Positions 19,501-26,656 of a DNA stretch of 64,000 nucleotides are shown one piece after another (position 1 is the stretch's first letter; every line of letters begins with the position of its first letter). The DNA lies in assembly GCF_000024965.1 (NCBI RefSeq), contig NC_013530.1:62001-126000 (forward strand). The letters are read 5' to 3'. The notes beneath the pieces were generated by a model. It made no database searches, was not told the DNA's origin, and saw only the letters and a program-made list of their open reading frames with translations. The stretch comes from Xylanimonas cellulosilytica DSM 15894 (GTDB lineage Bacteria; Actinomycetota; Actinomycetes; Actinomycetales; Cellulomonadaceae). The position numbers were made by a program, and so were the translations under genes.

Positions 19501-21459
19501 CGTCGGGTCCGCGAACCGGGCATGGAGCTGGTCGGCACGCTCGCGGACCTCGGCGGGGCGCTCGCGGGGGTCTTGCACCGACAGCGCCGCCGCGATCACG
19601 GCGACCTCGCGGGCCGCACCCCGCCGGGCGCCCTCGATGATCATGCGTGCCAGCCGTGGATCCATCGGCAGCTGGGCGAGCTGCCGTCCGACGGTGGTCA
19701 GCCGCGTCGTCGTGCGGCCCGCACCGGTGGTCGAGGTCCGACCCCCGGTGGTTGAGCCTGTCGAAACCACGTCCGACGGCGGTGGGGTGGTTTCGACAGG
19801 CTCAACCACCGGGCTGGGGGGTTCAACCACCGGGCTGGGGGTGGTTTCGACAGGCTCTACCACCGCGGGGGTCGGCTCTACCACTGTCTCCAGGGCGCCG
19901 AGCTCGCGCAGCAGCATCACGCCGTCGCGGACCGCGCGCGTGTCCGGCTTCTCGACGAACGGGAACCGGGCCATCTCGTCAGGGCTCTCGACGACGCCGA
20001 CGGCGATCATCTGCAGCAGCACCGACGCGAGCGAGGTCCGCAGGATCTCGGGCTCGGTGTACTCGGGGCGGGCCTCGAAGTCGGCCTGGGAGTACAGGCG
20101 GACGGCGACGCCGTCGGCCACGCGCCCGGACCGCCCGGACCGCTGGTTCGCGGACGCCTGCGAGATCGCCTCGATCGGCAGGCGCTGCACCTTGGTGGCC
20201 TTGGAGTAGCGCGAGATGCGCGCCAGGCCGGTGTCGACGACGTAGTGGATGCCGGGGACGGTCAACGAGGTCTCGGCGACGTTGGTCGACAGCACGATGC
20301 GCCGGCCGGGGTGTGCGGCGAAGACGCGGTGCTGCTCGGCGGCCGAGAGCCGCGAGTACAGCGGCAGGATCTCGACGTGCTGCGGGTGCCGCGGGTCGCG
20401 AGCGCGCGCACCGAGATGCCCTTCGAGCCCGTCGAGCGCGTCGCGGATCTCCCGCTCGCCCGAGAGGAACACGAGGATGTCCCCCGGTCCGCAGCGCATG
20501 AGCTCGTCGCAGGCCTCGATGATGCCGGTGACGAGGTCTCTCTCCTCGCCCTTCTTCTGCAGCCCGTTCTCGCTGACCTCGGGGACGAGCGGCCGGTACC
20601 GGATCTCGACCGGGTAGGTGCGCCCCGACACCTCGACCACGGGCGCCGCCTTCGGCAGCACGTCGACGACGGCCTCGGGAGCCCCGCCCAGCGCCGCCAG
20701 GTGCGATGGCGAGAAGTGCTCCGCGAACCGCTGCGAGTCGATGGTCGCGGAGGTGATGATCACCTTGAGGTCGGGCCGGCGCGGCAGCAGCCGCGAGAGG
20801 TACCCGAGCAGGAAGTCGATGTTGAGCGACCGCTCGTGCGCCTCGTCGATCACGATCGTGTCGTAGGCGAGCAGCTCCGGGTCCCGCTGGATCTGCGCGA
20901 GCAGGATGCCGTCCGTCATCACCTTGACGAGGGTCTGCTCGCTCGACTGGTCCGTGAACCGCACCTGGTAGCCGACGATCTCCCCGAGTGTGGTCCTCAG
21001 CTCTTCGGCGATGCGCTCGGCGACGCTGCGTGCCGCGATGCGCCGCGGCTGCGTGTGGCCGATCTGCCCGGCCCGCCCGCGGCCGAGGTCCAGCAGGATC
21101 TTCGGCAGCTGCGTCGTCTTGCCGGATCCCGTCTCGCCCGCGACGACGACGACCTGGTTCTCGCGGATCGCCGTCGCGATGTCCTCCCGGCGTGCGCTGA
21201 CGGGCAGCTGCTCCGGATAGGTGATGGGGGGCACGACGACGGCGGTGCGGGTGGCGGCCAGCTTGTCCAGGTGCGCCCGCGAGACGCGGCGTGGGCCGCG
21301 CTGGCCGGTGCGCTGAGGGCCGCGCTGGCCGGCGCCCTCAGGGCCGCGCCGTGGGTCGCGCTGACCCTCGCGTCGACCTCGCCGACGGCGTCCGCCGTCA
21401 CGACGCCGGCCGTCGTCGTCGGGCGACGGCGGCTGTGGTGCGGCTGGTGCGGTACTCAT
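16585..21459 (-). CDS. hrpA: ATP-dependent RNA helicase HrpA with in-frame repeat insertions
   Basis: A very long DEAH-box helicase of 1624 residues against about 1300 in the family. After an Arg/Gly-rich tail (1-60) come Walker A AGETGSGKTT (about 107-116), DEAHERS, SATID and the motif VI region QRSGRSGRV, then the winged-helix/ratchet region and the long HrpA-specific C-terminal domains (DUF3418 type). Extra length includes three stretches of peptide repeat encoded by a dispersed DNA repeat: about residues 525-571, 718-740 and 1262-1303, reading VVEPVETT or VVSTGSTT. They fall in presumed surface loops and keep the frame. HrpA rescues stalled ribosomes and remodels RNA. ATG 21459 has GGGAGG upstream. 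Confidence 0.92.
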   Translation of the reverse strand: MSTAPAAPQPPSPDDDGRRRDGGRRRRGRREGQRDPRRGPEGAGQRGPQRTGQRGPRRVSRAHLDKLAATRTAVVVPPITYPEQLPVSARREDIATAIRENQVVVVAGETGSGKTTQLPKILLDLGRGRAGQIGHTQPRRIAARSVAERIAEELRTTLGEIVGYQVRFTDQSSEQTLVKVMTDGILLAQIQRDPELLAYDTIVIDEAHERSLNIDFLLGYLSRLLPRRPDLKVIITSATIDSQRFAEHFSPSHLAALGGAPEAVVDVLPKAAPVVEVSGRTYPVEIRYRPLVPEVSENGLQKKGEERDLVTGIIEACDELMRCGPGDILVFLSGEREIRDALDGLEGHLGARARDPRHPQHVEILPLYSRLSAAEQHRVFAAHPGRRIVLSTNVAETSLTVPGIHYVVDTGLARISRYSKATKVQRLPIEAISQASANQRSGRSGRVADGVAVRLYSQADFEARPEYTEPEILRTSLASVLLQMIAVGVVESPDEMARFPFVEKPDTRAVRDGVMLLRELGALETVVEPTPAVVEPVETTPSPVVEPPSPVVEPVETTPPPSDVVSTGSTTGGRTSTTGAGRTTTRLTTVGRQLAQLPMDPRLARMIIEGARRGAAREVAVIAAALSVQDPRERPAEVRERADQLHARFADPTSDFLSYLNLWEYLRDQQRDLSGSAFRRLCKAEHLNYLRVREWQDVVAQLRQMANELGINLSSRASVVEPVETTPRVDGGVVSTGSTTAEGADDGQPRSGEWRRVWDGDTIHRALLAGLLSQVGMQDTGEIKASSVAHLKGEARARALRQQAKRVRNEYLGARGARFAIFPGSPLSKKPPAWVMAGELVETSRLWARDVARIQPEWAEELAGDLARRTYSDPHWSTKQGAAMATEKVLLYGVPIVSDRPVLFARVDPEAAREMFIRHALVQGEWTTHHTFFAENRRLLEEAEQVEARSRQRGLVASEDDLFAFYDERVPASVVSARHFDQWWSRARRETPDLLTFRLEDLVDVDAVDPSQFPSSWTQGELTLPLTYQFRPGSDADGVTVHVPLSVLPRLSPSGFDWMVPGLLEELCVATIRSLPKAVRVQLVPAPDVGNAVAGWLRQNTPTWEDMARAGDMAEPFHVAFTRAVRALRDVVVPGDAWDTERVERLPAHLRMTFRVVESGVKSGGPTTAAGSRGSGRGGRGRGRDGRGSPSAAAAVSPSGTGAAGAAIDESKDLLALQRRLAPKAEAAVRAAVKGAVAVALEEARSRTAALSAGGSAEANPSVVEPVETTGRRVVSTGSTTGGGGSTTGGGGSTTGRPGGSTTGGGRGVVAERLGLATWPDGLPDGRLPDVVSTDLGGGVVVRGYPALVEEPGPKQEPTVALRILADALEQPATHARGVRRLLLAENRLTAGRVTSRWSGTQALTLAASPYRNTNLLAEDLQLATVMALTSPAADLAPGTPAGPHAVQIRDAESYNAAKAHVRTHLEDETYRVAGHVVAALTAWRTLESEVRKTSSLALLNTLQDIREHAATLIHDGFVSATPPRRLPHLVRYLRAASYRLEKAQASPHRDAELAWRIHDVEEAYAKARAAYAAGPADAARAAELAEVRWLIEELRVSLFAQQLGTDGTVSEKRIRKTLAPNGW
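17551..17674. repeat. Repeat cluster R1 inside hrpA (C-terminal part)
   Basis: One full 24-bp copy at 17617-17640 (core TTGAGCCTGTCGAAACC) and one inverted full copy at 17651-17674 are separated by 10 bases; three truncated copies (GGTGGTTGAGCC-type) precede them at about 18-bp spacing. In the hrpA frame the cluster reads [16 protein letters not shown] and GGGGSTT units. Confidence 0.9.
19240..19306. repeat. Repeat pair R1 inside hrpA (central part)
   Basis: A forward copy at 19240-19263 (two changes) and an inverted copy at 19283-19306 are separated by 19 bases and can form a long hairpin. They encode [11 protein letters not shown] and VVSTGSTTA in hrpA, in frame. Confidence 0.9.
19747..19884. 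repeat. Repeat cluster R1 inside hrpA (after the helicase core)
   Basis: A forward copy at 19747-19770 and inverted copies at 19787-19810 and 19841-19864, plus partial units ending CAACCACCGGGCTGG. The encoded stretch is rich in VVEPVETTP and lies between LRELGALE and LTTVGRQLAQLP, which are adjacent in ordinary HrpA proteins. Confidence 0.9.
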
Positions 21460-21565
21460 CGACCTCCCATTCTCGCAAGCCCTGCAAGGTGATTCGGCCG
21501 CGTTCGGCCGCGTTCGCGCAAGGCGTTCGTTCTCGTCTCCAACCCTGGCGAGCGTGCCAGCATTT

Positions 21566-21573
21566 TGCTAGCA
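21566..21573 (+). promoter_or_regulatory. Candidate antitoxin operator
   Basis: The octamer palindrome TGCTAGCA lies 18 bases before the antitoxin start, next to GCCAGCAT at 21556-21563. FitA-type ribbon-helix-helix antitoxins bind similar TGCTANCA half-sites upstream of their own genes (family knowledge). Autoregulation is inferred. Confidence 0.4.
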
Positions 21574-21591
21574 TACAGGCAGGAGGGTGCG

Positions 21592-21960
21592 ATGACGGAC
21601 AAGACGAGCGTGGACAAGACGATCACGGTGCGAGGCATCGACGAGGAGCTGCACCGGCAGCTCAAGGTGCAGGCGAAGAAGCACGGGCGATCCATGGAGG
21701 CGGAGGCGCGCGCGATCCTCGCGGCGGGTGTGCGAACGGGGGTGGTGGAGCTGACCTATCCGGACCTGCGCGTGCAGGTGGACGACCTCACGGGGGTCTT
21801 CGACGAGCACGGGAAGGAGCGCTATCCACACACGGCCGGGGACGACTGGCTGTCGCGGTTCCGCCGACGGCTCATCCCGCTGTGGGACGGCGACGAGTGG
21901 GACGACGACTGGTTGCCGGAGCGCGAGCACGCACCGTCACCGCCGGTGGTCTTCGAGTGA
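21592..21960 (+). CDS. FitA/VapB-type ribbon-helix-helix antitoxin
   Basis: A 122-residue protein whose residues 8-42 (KTITVRGIDEELHRQLKVQAKKHGRSMEAEARAIL shortened here to its key parts: ITVRGID, LK-x-QAKKHGRSMEAE) form a FitA-like Arc fold. The C-terminal half is acidic and Trp-rich, the part that normally wraps the toxin; it is longer than in FitA (about 80 residues total). AGGAGG at 21581-21586 supports ATG 21592 over the in-frame TTG upstream. It overlaps the toxin gene by GTGA. Confidence 0.85.
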   Translation: MTDKTSVDKTITVRGIDEELHRQLKVQAKKHGRSMEAEARAILAAGVRTGVVELTYPDLRVQVDDLTGVFDEHGKERYPHTAGDDWLSRFRRRLIPLWDGDEWDDDWLPEREHAPSPPVVFE

Positions 21961-22379
21961 TCCTTCTCGACACCAACGTCGTCGCAGAGCTCATGAAGGC
22001 CCGTCCTGACGTGCGGGTCGAGCACTGGGCCCACCAGGCGGGGCACGAACGGATGTGGGCGAGCAGCCCGGTCGTCGGCGAGCTGACCTTCGGTGCGCTC
22101 CGTCTGCCCCCGGGGCGGCGGCGTTCGGGCCTGCTCGACCGCTTGACCGAGTTCCTCGGCGTCGTGCTGGACGGCAGGCTCGCGTCGTTCGGTCCCGACG
22201 AGGCCCTCGCGTACGGGCGCATCAAGGCCGCCCGGGAGCGTGCCGGTCGGGTCGCGGGAGACGTCGACGTGATGGTTGCGGCTATCGCGGTGACGCGCGG
22301 GGGATGCGTCGCTACCCGGAACGTCCGGCACTTCGAGGGTTTCGGCGTCGACGTCGTCAACCCCTGGGAGGCGAGCTGA
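21957..22379 (+). CDS. PIN-domain ribonuclease toxin (FitB/VapC type)
   Basis: A 140-residue PIN nuclease. The acidic metal ligands are visible: Asp5 in ILLDTNVVAELMK, Glu in VVGELTFG, Asp in GDVDVMVAAIAV, and the C-terminal ATRNVRHFEGFGVDVVNPW is the FitB/VapC ending. These toxins cut tRNA or other RNA and are blocked by the cognate antitoxin. GTG 21957 overlaps the antitoxin stop. All key residues look intact, so the pair is probably functional. Confidence 0.88.
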   Translation: MILLDTNVVAELMKARPDVRVEHWAHQAGHERMWASSPVVGELTFGALRLPPGRRRSGLLDRLTEFLGVVLDGRLASFGPDEALAYGRIKAARERAGRVAGDVDVMVAAIAVTRGGCVATRNVRHFEGFGVDVVNPWEAS

Positions 22380-22505
22380 GAACCTCCTGTTGCCGCCCCG
22401 CACGATGATGGGACCGGCGATGTCCTGGCCCGTGGCCGTCTCCCGGGTGACAATGCGCGAGGCGGGCGCCGTCGCCGTCGCACCGCCGGACGAGGAGCGT
22501 GCACG

Positions 22506-24272
22506 ATGACGAGCACAGCGGACATCACGGCCCCCGGCGTGGGGTCGACGGCCAGCGCCCAGCGCCGCCTGGACTCCCTGGCGGCCATGGCGAACGACCT
22601 GGCCGGGCACTTCGAGCTGGTCCCGCTCCTCGGTCGCATCCTGCGGCACACCATGGAGCTCCTGGGCTGCGACTCGGGCTCGGTCTGCACGGTCGACGAG
22701 GTGGCGGGGACGTACCGCAAGGAGGTCGACCTCGGCGTCGTCTGCGAGGAGGGCCGCACCTTCCCGCTGGCGGAGGGCGTCACGGGTGCGGTGGTGCGGG
22801 CGCGAGCGTCGGTCGTCCTCGACGAGTACGCCCAGGTCCCCGGCGGGCACATCCCCGAGCCCGAGCGCAGCGCGCTGCACGGCGTCATCGGCGTCCCGAT
22901 CCGGTGGAACGACACGATCATCGGCGCGTGCGTCGTGTTCAGCCGCGACCCGGGGCGTCGCTTCGGCGACGACGACGCCCGGCTGGTCGAGCTGTTCGCC
23001 GCGCACGCCGCCGTCGCCATCACGAACGCTCGGCTGCACGCGCAGGCCGCCGAGCGGACGGCCGAGGCCGCGACCGCCGCCGAGCGTGAGCGCGTGGTGC
23101 GGGACGTGCACGACACCGTCGGGCGCGGGCTCGCCGCCGTCCTGCTGCACCTCGACGCCGCCCGGATCCCGGCCGCGCGCACCGCCGCCCGTGCGGCGCT
23201 CGCCGAGACCCGGCGCACGGTGCTGGGGCTGGGCCCGGAGCTGCTCGACGGGCGGTCGCTCGGCGAGGCGATCGGGCTCGAGGTCGCGTGGGTCGAGTCG
23301 ACGGCCGGGGCCGCCGCGCGCCTGGTCGCGGTGGGCGAGCCCCGCGCGCTGGCCCCCGAGGTGGCGCGCCAGCTCTTCCGCATCGTGCAGGAGGCGCTCA
23401 CCAACGTCGTCGCGCACGCGGGTGCCCGCAGCGTCCGGGTCGGGCTCGTCTACGGCGACGCCTCGGTGACGGCGATCGTCGAGGACGACGGGCGCGGCTT
23501 CGACCCGGAGGCCCTGCGGCGCGGGGGCGCGGCCCTCGGGCTGCGCGGGCTCGTCGCCCGCGCCCGGCACCTCGGAGGCACCGCGCTCGTCGACTCCACC
23601 CCGGGCTGGGGCACGCGCGTGCGCGCCGAGATCCCGTACGCGCCCGACGGCGTCGGCAGGCCGGGCCGCGAGCGCTGGCGGGTGCTCGTGGTCCACCCGA
23701 GCCCGCTCGCGCGGGCGGGCCTGGTCCGGATGCTCGAGGTCACCGAGCCGGACGTGCAGGTGGTGGGCGAGATCGCCGACCCCGCGCAGGCCGTCGAGGC
23801 GTACGGGCTGCTGCACCCGCACGTCGTGCTCACGCCGCTGCACATGCCGCACGTCGACGGCGTCCAGCTCACGTCGTACCTGCGCGCGGTGGACCCGCAC
23901 GCGGCGGTCGTGCTGGTCGTCGACACGGTCGCGGACGACCGGGTGCGCGAGGCCGCCTCGGGCGGGGCGGTCGGGTTCGTGACCCCCGACGTCGACGCCG
24001 GTGGACTCGCTCGCGCCGTCGTCGCCGCCGCCCGTGGCGACCAGCTCGTCGCCGCAGACCTGTTCGGCGCCGTGCCGTCGGGTGGCGGCGGGCACGTGCA
24101 GCGGCTGACTCCGCGCGAGCGCCAGGTCCGCGGCCTGCTGGAGGAAGGGCTCGCGTACAAGCAGGTGGCGAGCCGCCTCGGGATCTCGATCAAGACCGTC
24201 GAGAAGCACGTCGGTGCGGTGCTGCACAAGACGGGGGCGCCCAGCCGGGCGGCCTTGAACGCGCTCCCGTAG
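22506..24272 (+). CDS. Single-chain GAF-histidine kinase fused to a degenerate receiver and LuxR HTH
   Basis: A 588-residue fusion. Order: GAF domain (about 30-175), HisKA_3 with phospho-His202 in VVRDVHDTVGRGL, HATPase with Asn300 (EALTNVVAHAG), DDGRGF and the G2 box GLRGLVARARHLGG, then a receiver-like domain (about 391-515) and a NarL/LuxR helix-turn-helix (about 530-588, LTPRERQV, SIKTVEKHV). The receiver lacks every phosphorylation residue: the N-terminal acidic pair is HP (397-398), the acceptor Asp position is Pro444 and the conserved Lys is Thr493. It could be a GAF-sensing DNA-binding protein that does not use phosphorelay. GTG-free ATG 22506 follows GAGGAG. Confidence 0.85.
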   Translation: MTSTADITAPGVGSTASAQRRLDSLAAMANDLAGHFELVPLLGRILRHTMELLGCDSGSVCTVDEVAGTYRKEVDLGVVCEEGRTFPLAEGVTGAVVRARASVVLDEYAQVPGGHIPEPERSALHGVIGVPIRWNDTIIGACVVFSRDPGRRFGDDDARLVELFAAHAAVAITNARLHAQAAERTAEAATAAERERVVRDVHDTVGRGLAAVLLHLDAARIPAARTAARAALAETRRTVLGLGPELLDGRSLGEAIGLEVAWVESTAGAAARLVAVGEPRALAPEVARQLFRIVQEALTNVVAHAGARSVRVGLVYGDASVTAIVEDDGRGFDPEALRRGGAALGLRGLVARARHLGGTALVDSTPGWGTRVRAEIPYAPDGVGRPGRERWRVLVVHPSPLARAGLVRMLEVTEPDVQVVGEIADPAQAVEAYGLLHPHVVLTPLHMPHVDGVQLTSYLRAVDPHAAVVLVVDTVADDRVREAASGGAVGFVTPDVDAGGLARAVVAAARGDQLVAADLFGAVPSGGGGHVQRLTPRERQVRGLLEEGLAYKQVASRLGISIKTVEKHVGAVLHKTGAPSRAALNALP

Positions 24273-24374
24273 GCCCTACCCCGGAACCCCCACGACGGGT
24301 GGGGGGAACACCCCATGCCCGTCGCGAGGGGACGCCGCATAGCCTCGCCGGCAGGACGCCCGAGGGAGGCAACG

Positions 24375-25235
24375 ATGCCTGTGGTACCGCTCAAGGAGCT
24401 CGTCGACGCCGCATTCGCGGAGCGCTACGGGGTGCCGGCGATCAACATCGTGAACGACCTGACGCTGGAGGCCGTGCTGGCCGGTGCGTCGCAGGCGCGC
24501 AGCCCGCTGATCGTCCAGACGTCGGTCAAGACGGTGAAGGCGTACGGCGCCAAGGTGCTGTTCGGCATGTGGCAGACGATGACCGAGGGCATCGACGTCC
24601 CCGTCACGCTGCACCTGGACCACTGCCCGGAGCGCGACGTCATCACCGAATGTCTCGGCATCGGCTGGAACTCGGTGCTGTTCGACGCCTCGACCATGCC
24701 GGTCGCCGAGAACCAGCGGCAGACCGTCGAGGTCGTCGCCGAGGCGCGCGCGCACGACGCGCACGTCGAGGGCGAGATCGAGTCGATCAAGGGTGTCGAG
24801 GACGGCATCGGCTCCGACACCGAGCCGCGGCGCCACAGCCTCGAGACGTCGCTGACGTTCCTGCGCGAGACCGGCGTCGACGTCTTCGCCCCCGCGATCG
24901 GCAACGCGCACGGCGTCTACAGCCACCGCCCCGACCTCGACTTCGAGCGTGTGACCGAGCTGGTCGAGGCCACCGGCGTGCCGATCGCGCTGCACGGCGG
25001 CAGCGGCCTCGACGACGACCAGTTCAGCGACCTCATCGCCCGCGGCGCCGCCAAGGTCAACATCTCGACCCAGCTCAAGATCACGTACATGCAGGCCAAC
25101 CTCGCGTTCCTGCGCGATGTCGCCGAGCCTGCCGACAAATGGGACCCGCCGAGCCTGTTCACGCACGTGCGGCAGGCCGTCGTCGACATGACCGTGGGAC
25201 TCGCGCAGCGCTTCGGCTCGGCCGGGAAGGCCTGA
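24375..25235 (+). CDS. Class II fructose-bisphosphate aldolase family protein
   Basis: A 286-residue zinc-dependent aldolase. Motifs: PVTLHLDHCPERD with two metal/catalytic residues, GNAHGVYSHRP with a zinc-binding His, LHGGSGLDDDQF with another zinc His and the phosphate-binding turn, and KVNISTQLK. The family cleaves ketose (bis)phosphates such as fructose- or tagatose-bisphosphate to DHAP plus an aldehyde. ATG 24375 sits at the family N-terminus (MPVVPLKELVDAAFAERYGVPAIN). It heads an operon with a HAD phosphatase and both DHA-kinase subunits, suggesting breakdown of an uncommon sugar rather than glycolysis. Confidence 0.88.
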   Translation: MPVVPLKELVDAAFAERYGVPAINIVNDLTLEAVLAGASQARSPLIVQTSVKTVKAYGAKVLFGMWQTMTEGIDVPVTLHLDHCPERDVITECLGIGWNSVLFDASTMPVAENQRQTVEVVAEARAHDAHVEGEIESIKGVEDGIGSDTEPRRHSLETSLTFLRETGVDVFAPAIGNAHGVYSHRPDLDFERVTELVEATGVPIALHGGSGLDDDQFSDLIARGAAKVNISTQLKITYMQANLAFLRDVAEPADKWDPPSLFTHVRQAVVDMTVGLAQRFGSAGKA

Positions 25236-25247
25236 GGAGGCGCCCCG

Positions 25248-25994
25248 ATGCCCGCCCTGATCTTCGACTGTGACGGCGTCCTCGCCGACACCGAGCGGGC
25301 CGGCCACCTGCCCGCCTTCAACCGCACGTTCGCCGAGCTCGGCGTGCCCGTGCAGTGGTCCGACGACGAGTACCGCGAGCTGGTGCGCATCGGCGGCGGC
25401 AAGGAGCGTATGCGCTCGCTGCTGACCCCTGAGTTCGTCGCGGCCCACGGCTACCCCGCCGACGAGGACGGCCAGGCCGCGCTGCTCAGGGAGTGGCACG
25501 CGCACAAGACCGCCGCCTATACCGCGCTGGTCGACGCCGGCGAGCTGCCCGCGCGCCCGGGCATCCCGCGGCTCGTGGCCGAGGCCGACGACGCCGGCTG
25601 GCAGCTCGCGGTCGCCTCGACGTCGGCGGAGCCCAGCGTGCGGGCGGTGCTCACGCACGCGGTGGGCGAGGACCTGGCCCAGCGCTTCACCGTGCTCGCC
25701 GGTGACATCGTGGCTCGCAAGAAGCCCGCACCCGACATCTACCTGCTCGCCCTCGAACGGCTCGGGGTCGGGGCCGACGAGGCCGTCGTCGTCGAGGACT
25801 CCGGCGGCGGGCTCGCGGCGGCGCTCGCGGCCGGGCTGCGCACCGTCGTCACGGTCAGCGCGTACACGGCCGACGACGACTTCACCGGGGCGGCGCTCGT
25901 CGTGCCGGACCTAGACCACGGCCCGGGGCCGGACGGGACCGGCGGACCGGTCACCGTCGCCACCCTCACCCGCCTGCTCACGGAGGACGCATGA
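25248..25994 (+). CDS. HAD-superfamily hydrolase, beta-phosphoglucomutase/CbbY-like
   Basis: A 248-residue HAD protein with the nucleophile motif IFDCDGVLADTE, a helical cap, motif II STS, the Lys-containing GDIVARKKPAPDIY, and motif III VVVEDSGGGLAAALAAG. The cap and ARKKPAPD are typical of CbbY/PgmB-like sugar-phosphate phosphatases and mutases. AGGAGG directly after the aldolase stop gives its ribosome site. It probably removes phosphate from an intermediate of the same sugar pathway. Confidence 0.86.
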   Translation: MPALIFDCDGVLADTERAGHLPAFNRTFAELGVPVQWSDDEYRELVRIGGGKERMRSLLTPEFVAAHGYPADEDGQAALLREWHAHKTAAYTALVDAGELPARPGIPRLVAEADDAGWQLAVASTSAEPSVRAVLTHAVGEDLAQRFTVLAGDIVARKKPAPDIYLLALERLGVGADEAVVVEDSGGGLAAALAAGLRTVVTVSAYTADDDFTGAALVVPDLDHGPGPDGTGGPVTVATLTRLLTEDA

Positions 25995-26647
25995 CCACCC
26001 CGAGCTTCGCCGACGTCGAGTTCGTCGTCCGCAGCATCGCGCGCACGTGCCTGGACAACGAGAAGGAGTTCGGCGACCTGGACGCCGTCGTGGGCGACGG
26101 CGACTTCGGCTACTCGCTCGCGCGCGGGTTCGAGATCGTCGACAACGACTGGGACTCGTTCGACCGCGCCGACATCGGCACGTTCCTGCAGAAGATCGCC
26201 GTGACCATCACGAGCCGCATCGGCGGGACGTCCGGCCCGATCTGGGGCACGGCGTTCCTGCGGGCGGCCGGCCAGGTCAAGGGTCAGACCGAGCTGACGG
26301 GCGACGACGTCGTGCGGATGCTGCGCGCCGCCGTCGAGGGCATCAAGCAGCGCGGCGCGTCCGACGTCGGAGACAAGACGCTGCTGGACGCGCTGGTCCC
26401 CCTGACCGACACGATCGAGGCGTCGATCGGGGCCGGCAAGGCACCCGCGGACGTCGTCGCCGACGCCGCCGCGAGCGCACGCCAGGCCGCGGACGCGACC
26501 ACCTCCATGCTGGCGCGGCGCGGCCGCGCCGCGTACACCGGCGAGCGCTCCATCGGCTCGCCCGACGCCGGCGCCGTCGCGGTCGCCGTCATCACCGAGC
26601 GCCTGGCCGCCGAGTGGGCCACGCGCGCCGCCGACCACCTGCTCTAG
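25991..26647 (+). CDS. dhaL: Dihydroxyacetone kinase subunit DhaL (ADP/ATP-binding)
   Basis: A 218-residue all-helical DhaL domain. The Mg-phosphate ligands appear as DLDAVVGDGDFGYSLARGF (DxxxxDGD) with GGTSGPIWGT and VGDKTLLDAL further on, and SIGSPDAGAVAVA near the end. The usual DGDHG is DGDFG here, a change also expected in tetrulose-kinase-like relatives (from memory). ATG 25991 overlaps the HAD gene stop by ATGA. No PTS-type DhaM gene follows, so ATP use is expected. Confidence 0.85.
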   Translation: MTTPSFADVEFVVRSIARTCLDNEKEFGDLDAVVGDGDFGYSLARGFEIVDNDWDSFDRADIGTFLQKIAVTITSRIGGTSGPIWGTAFLRAAGQVKGQTELTGDDVVRMLRAAVEGIKQRGASDVGDKTLLDALVPLTDTIEASIGAGKAPADVVADAAASARQAADATTSMLARRGRAAYTGERSIGSPDAGAVAVAVITERLAAEWATRAADHLL

Positions 26648-26656
26648 GAGAACGCC

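Noticed and set aside
16585-21459. hrpA length as a frameshift or fusion error
   Set aside because: The frame is continuous with all motifs in order; much of the extra length matches the R1 inserts.
22506-24272. Kinase-regulator fusion as a lost stop between two ordinary genes
   Set aside because: The receiver residues are also lost, and a smooth linker joins the domains, which fits a stable fusion; a sequencing error cannot be fully excluded.
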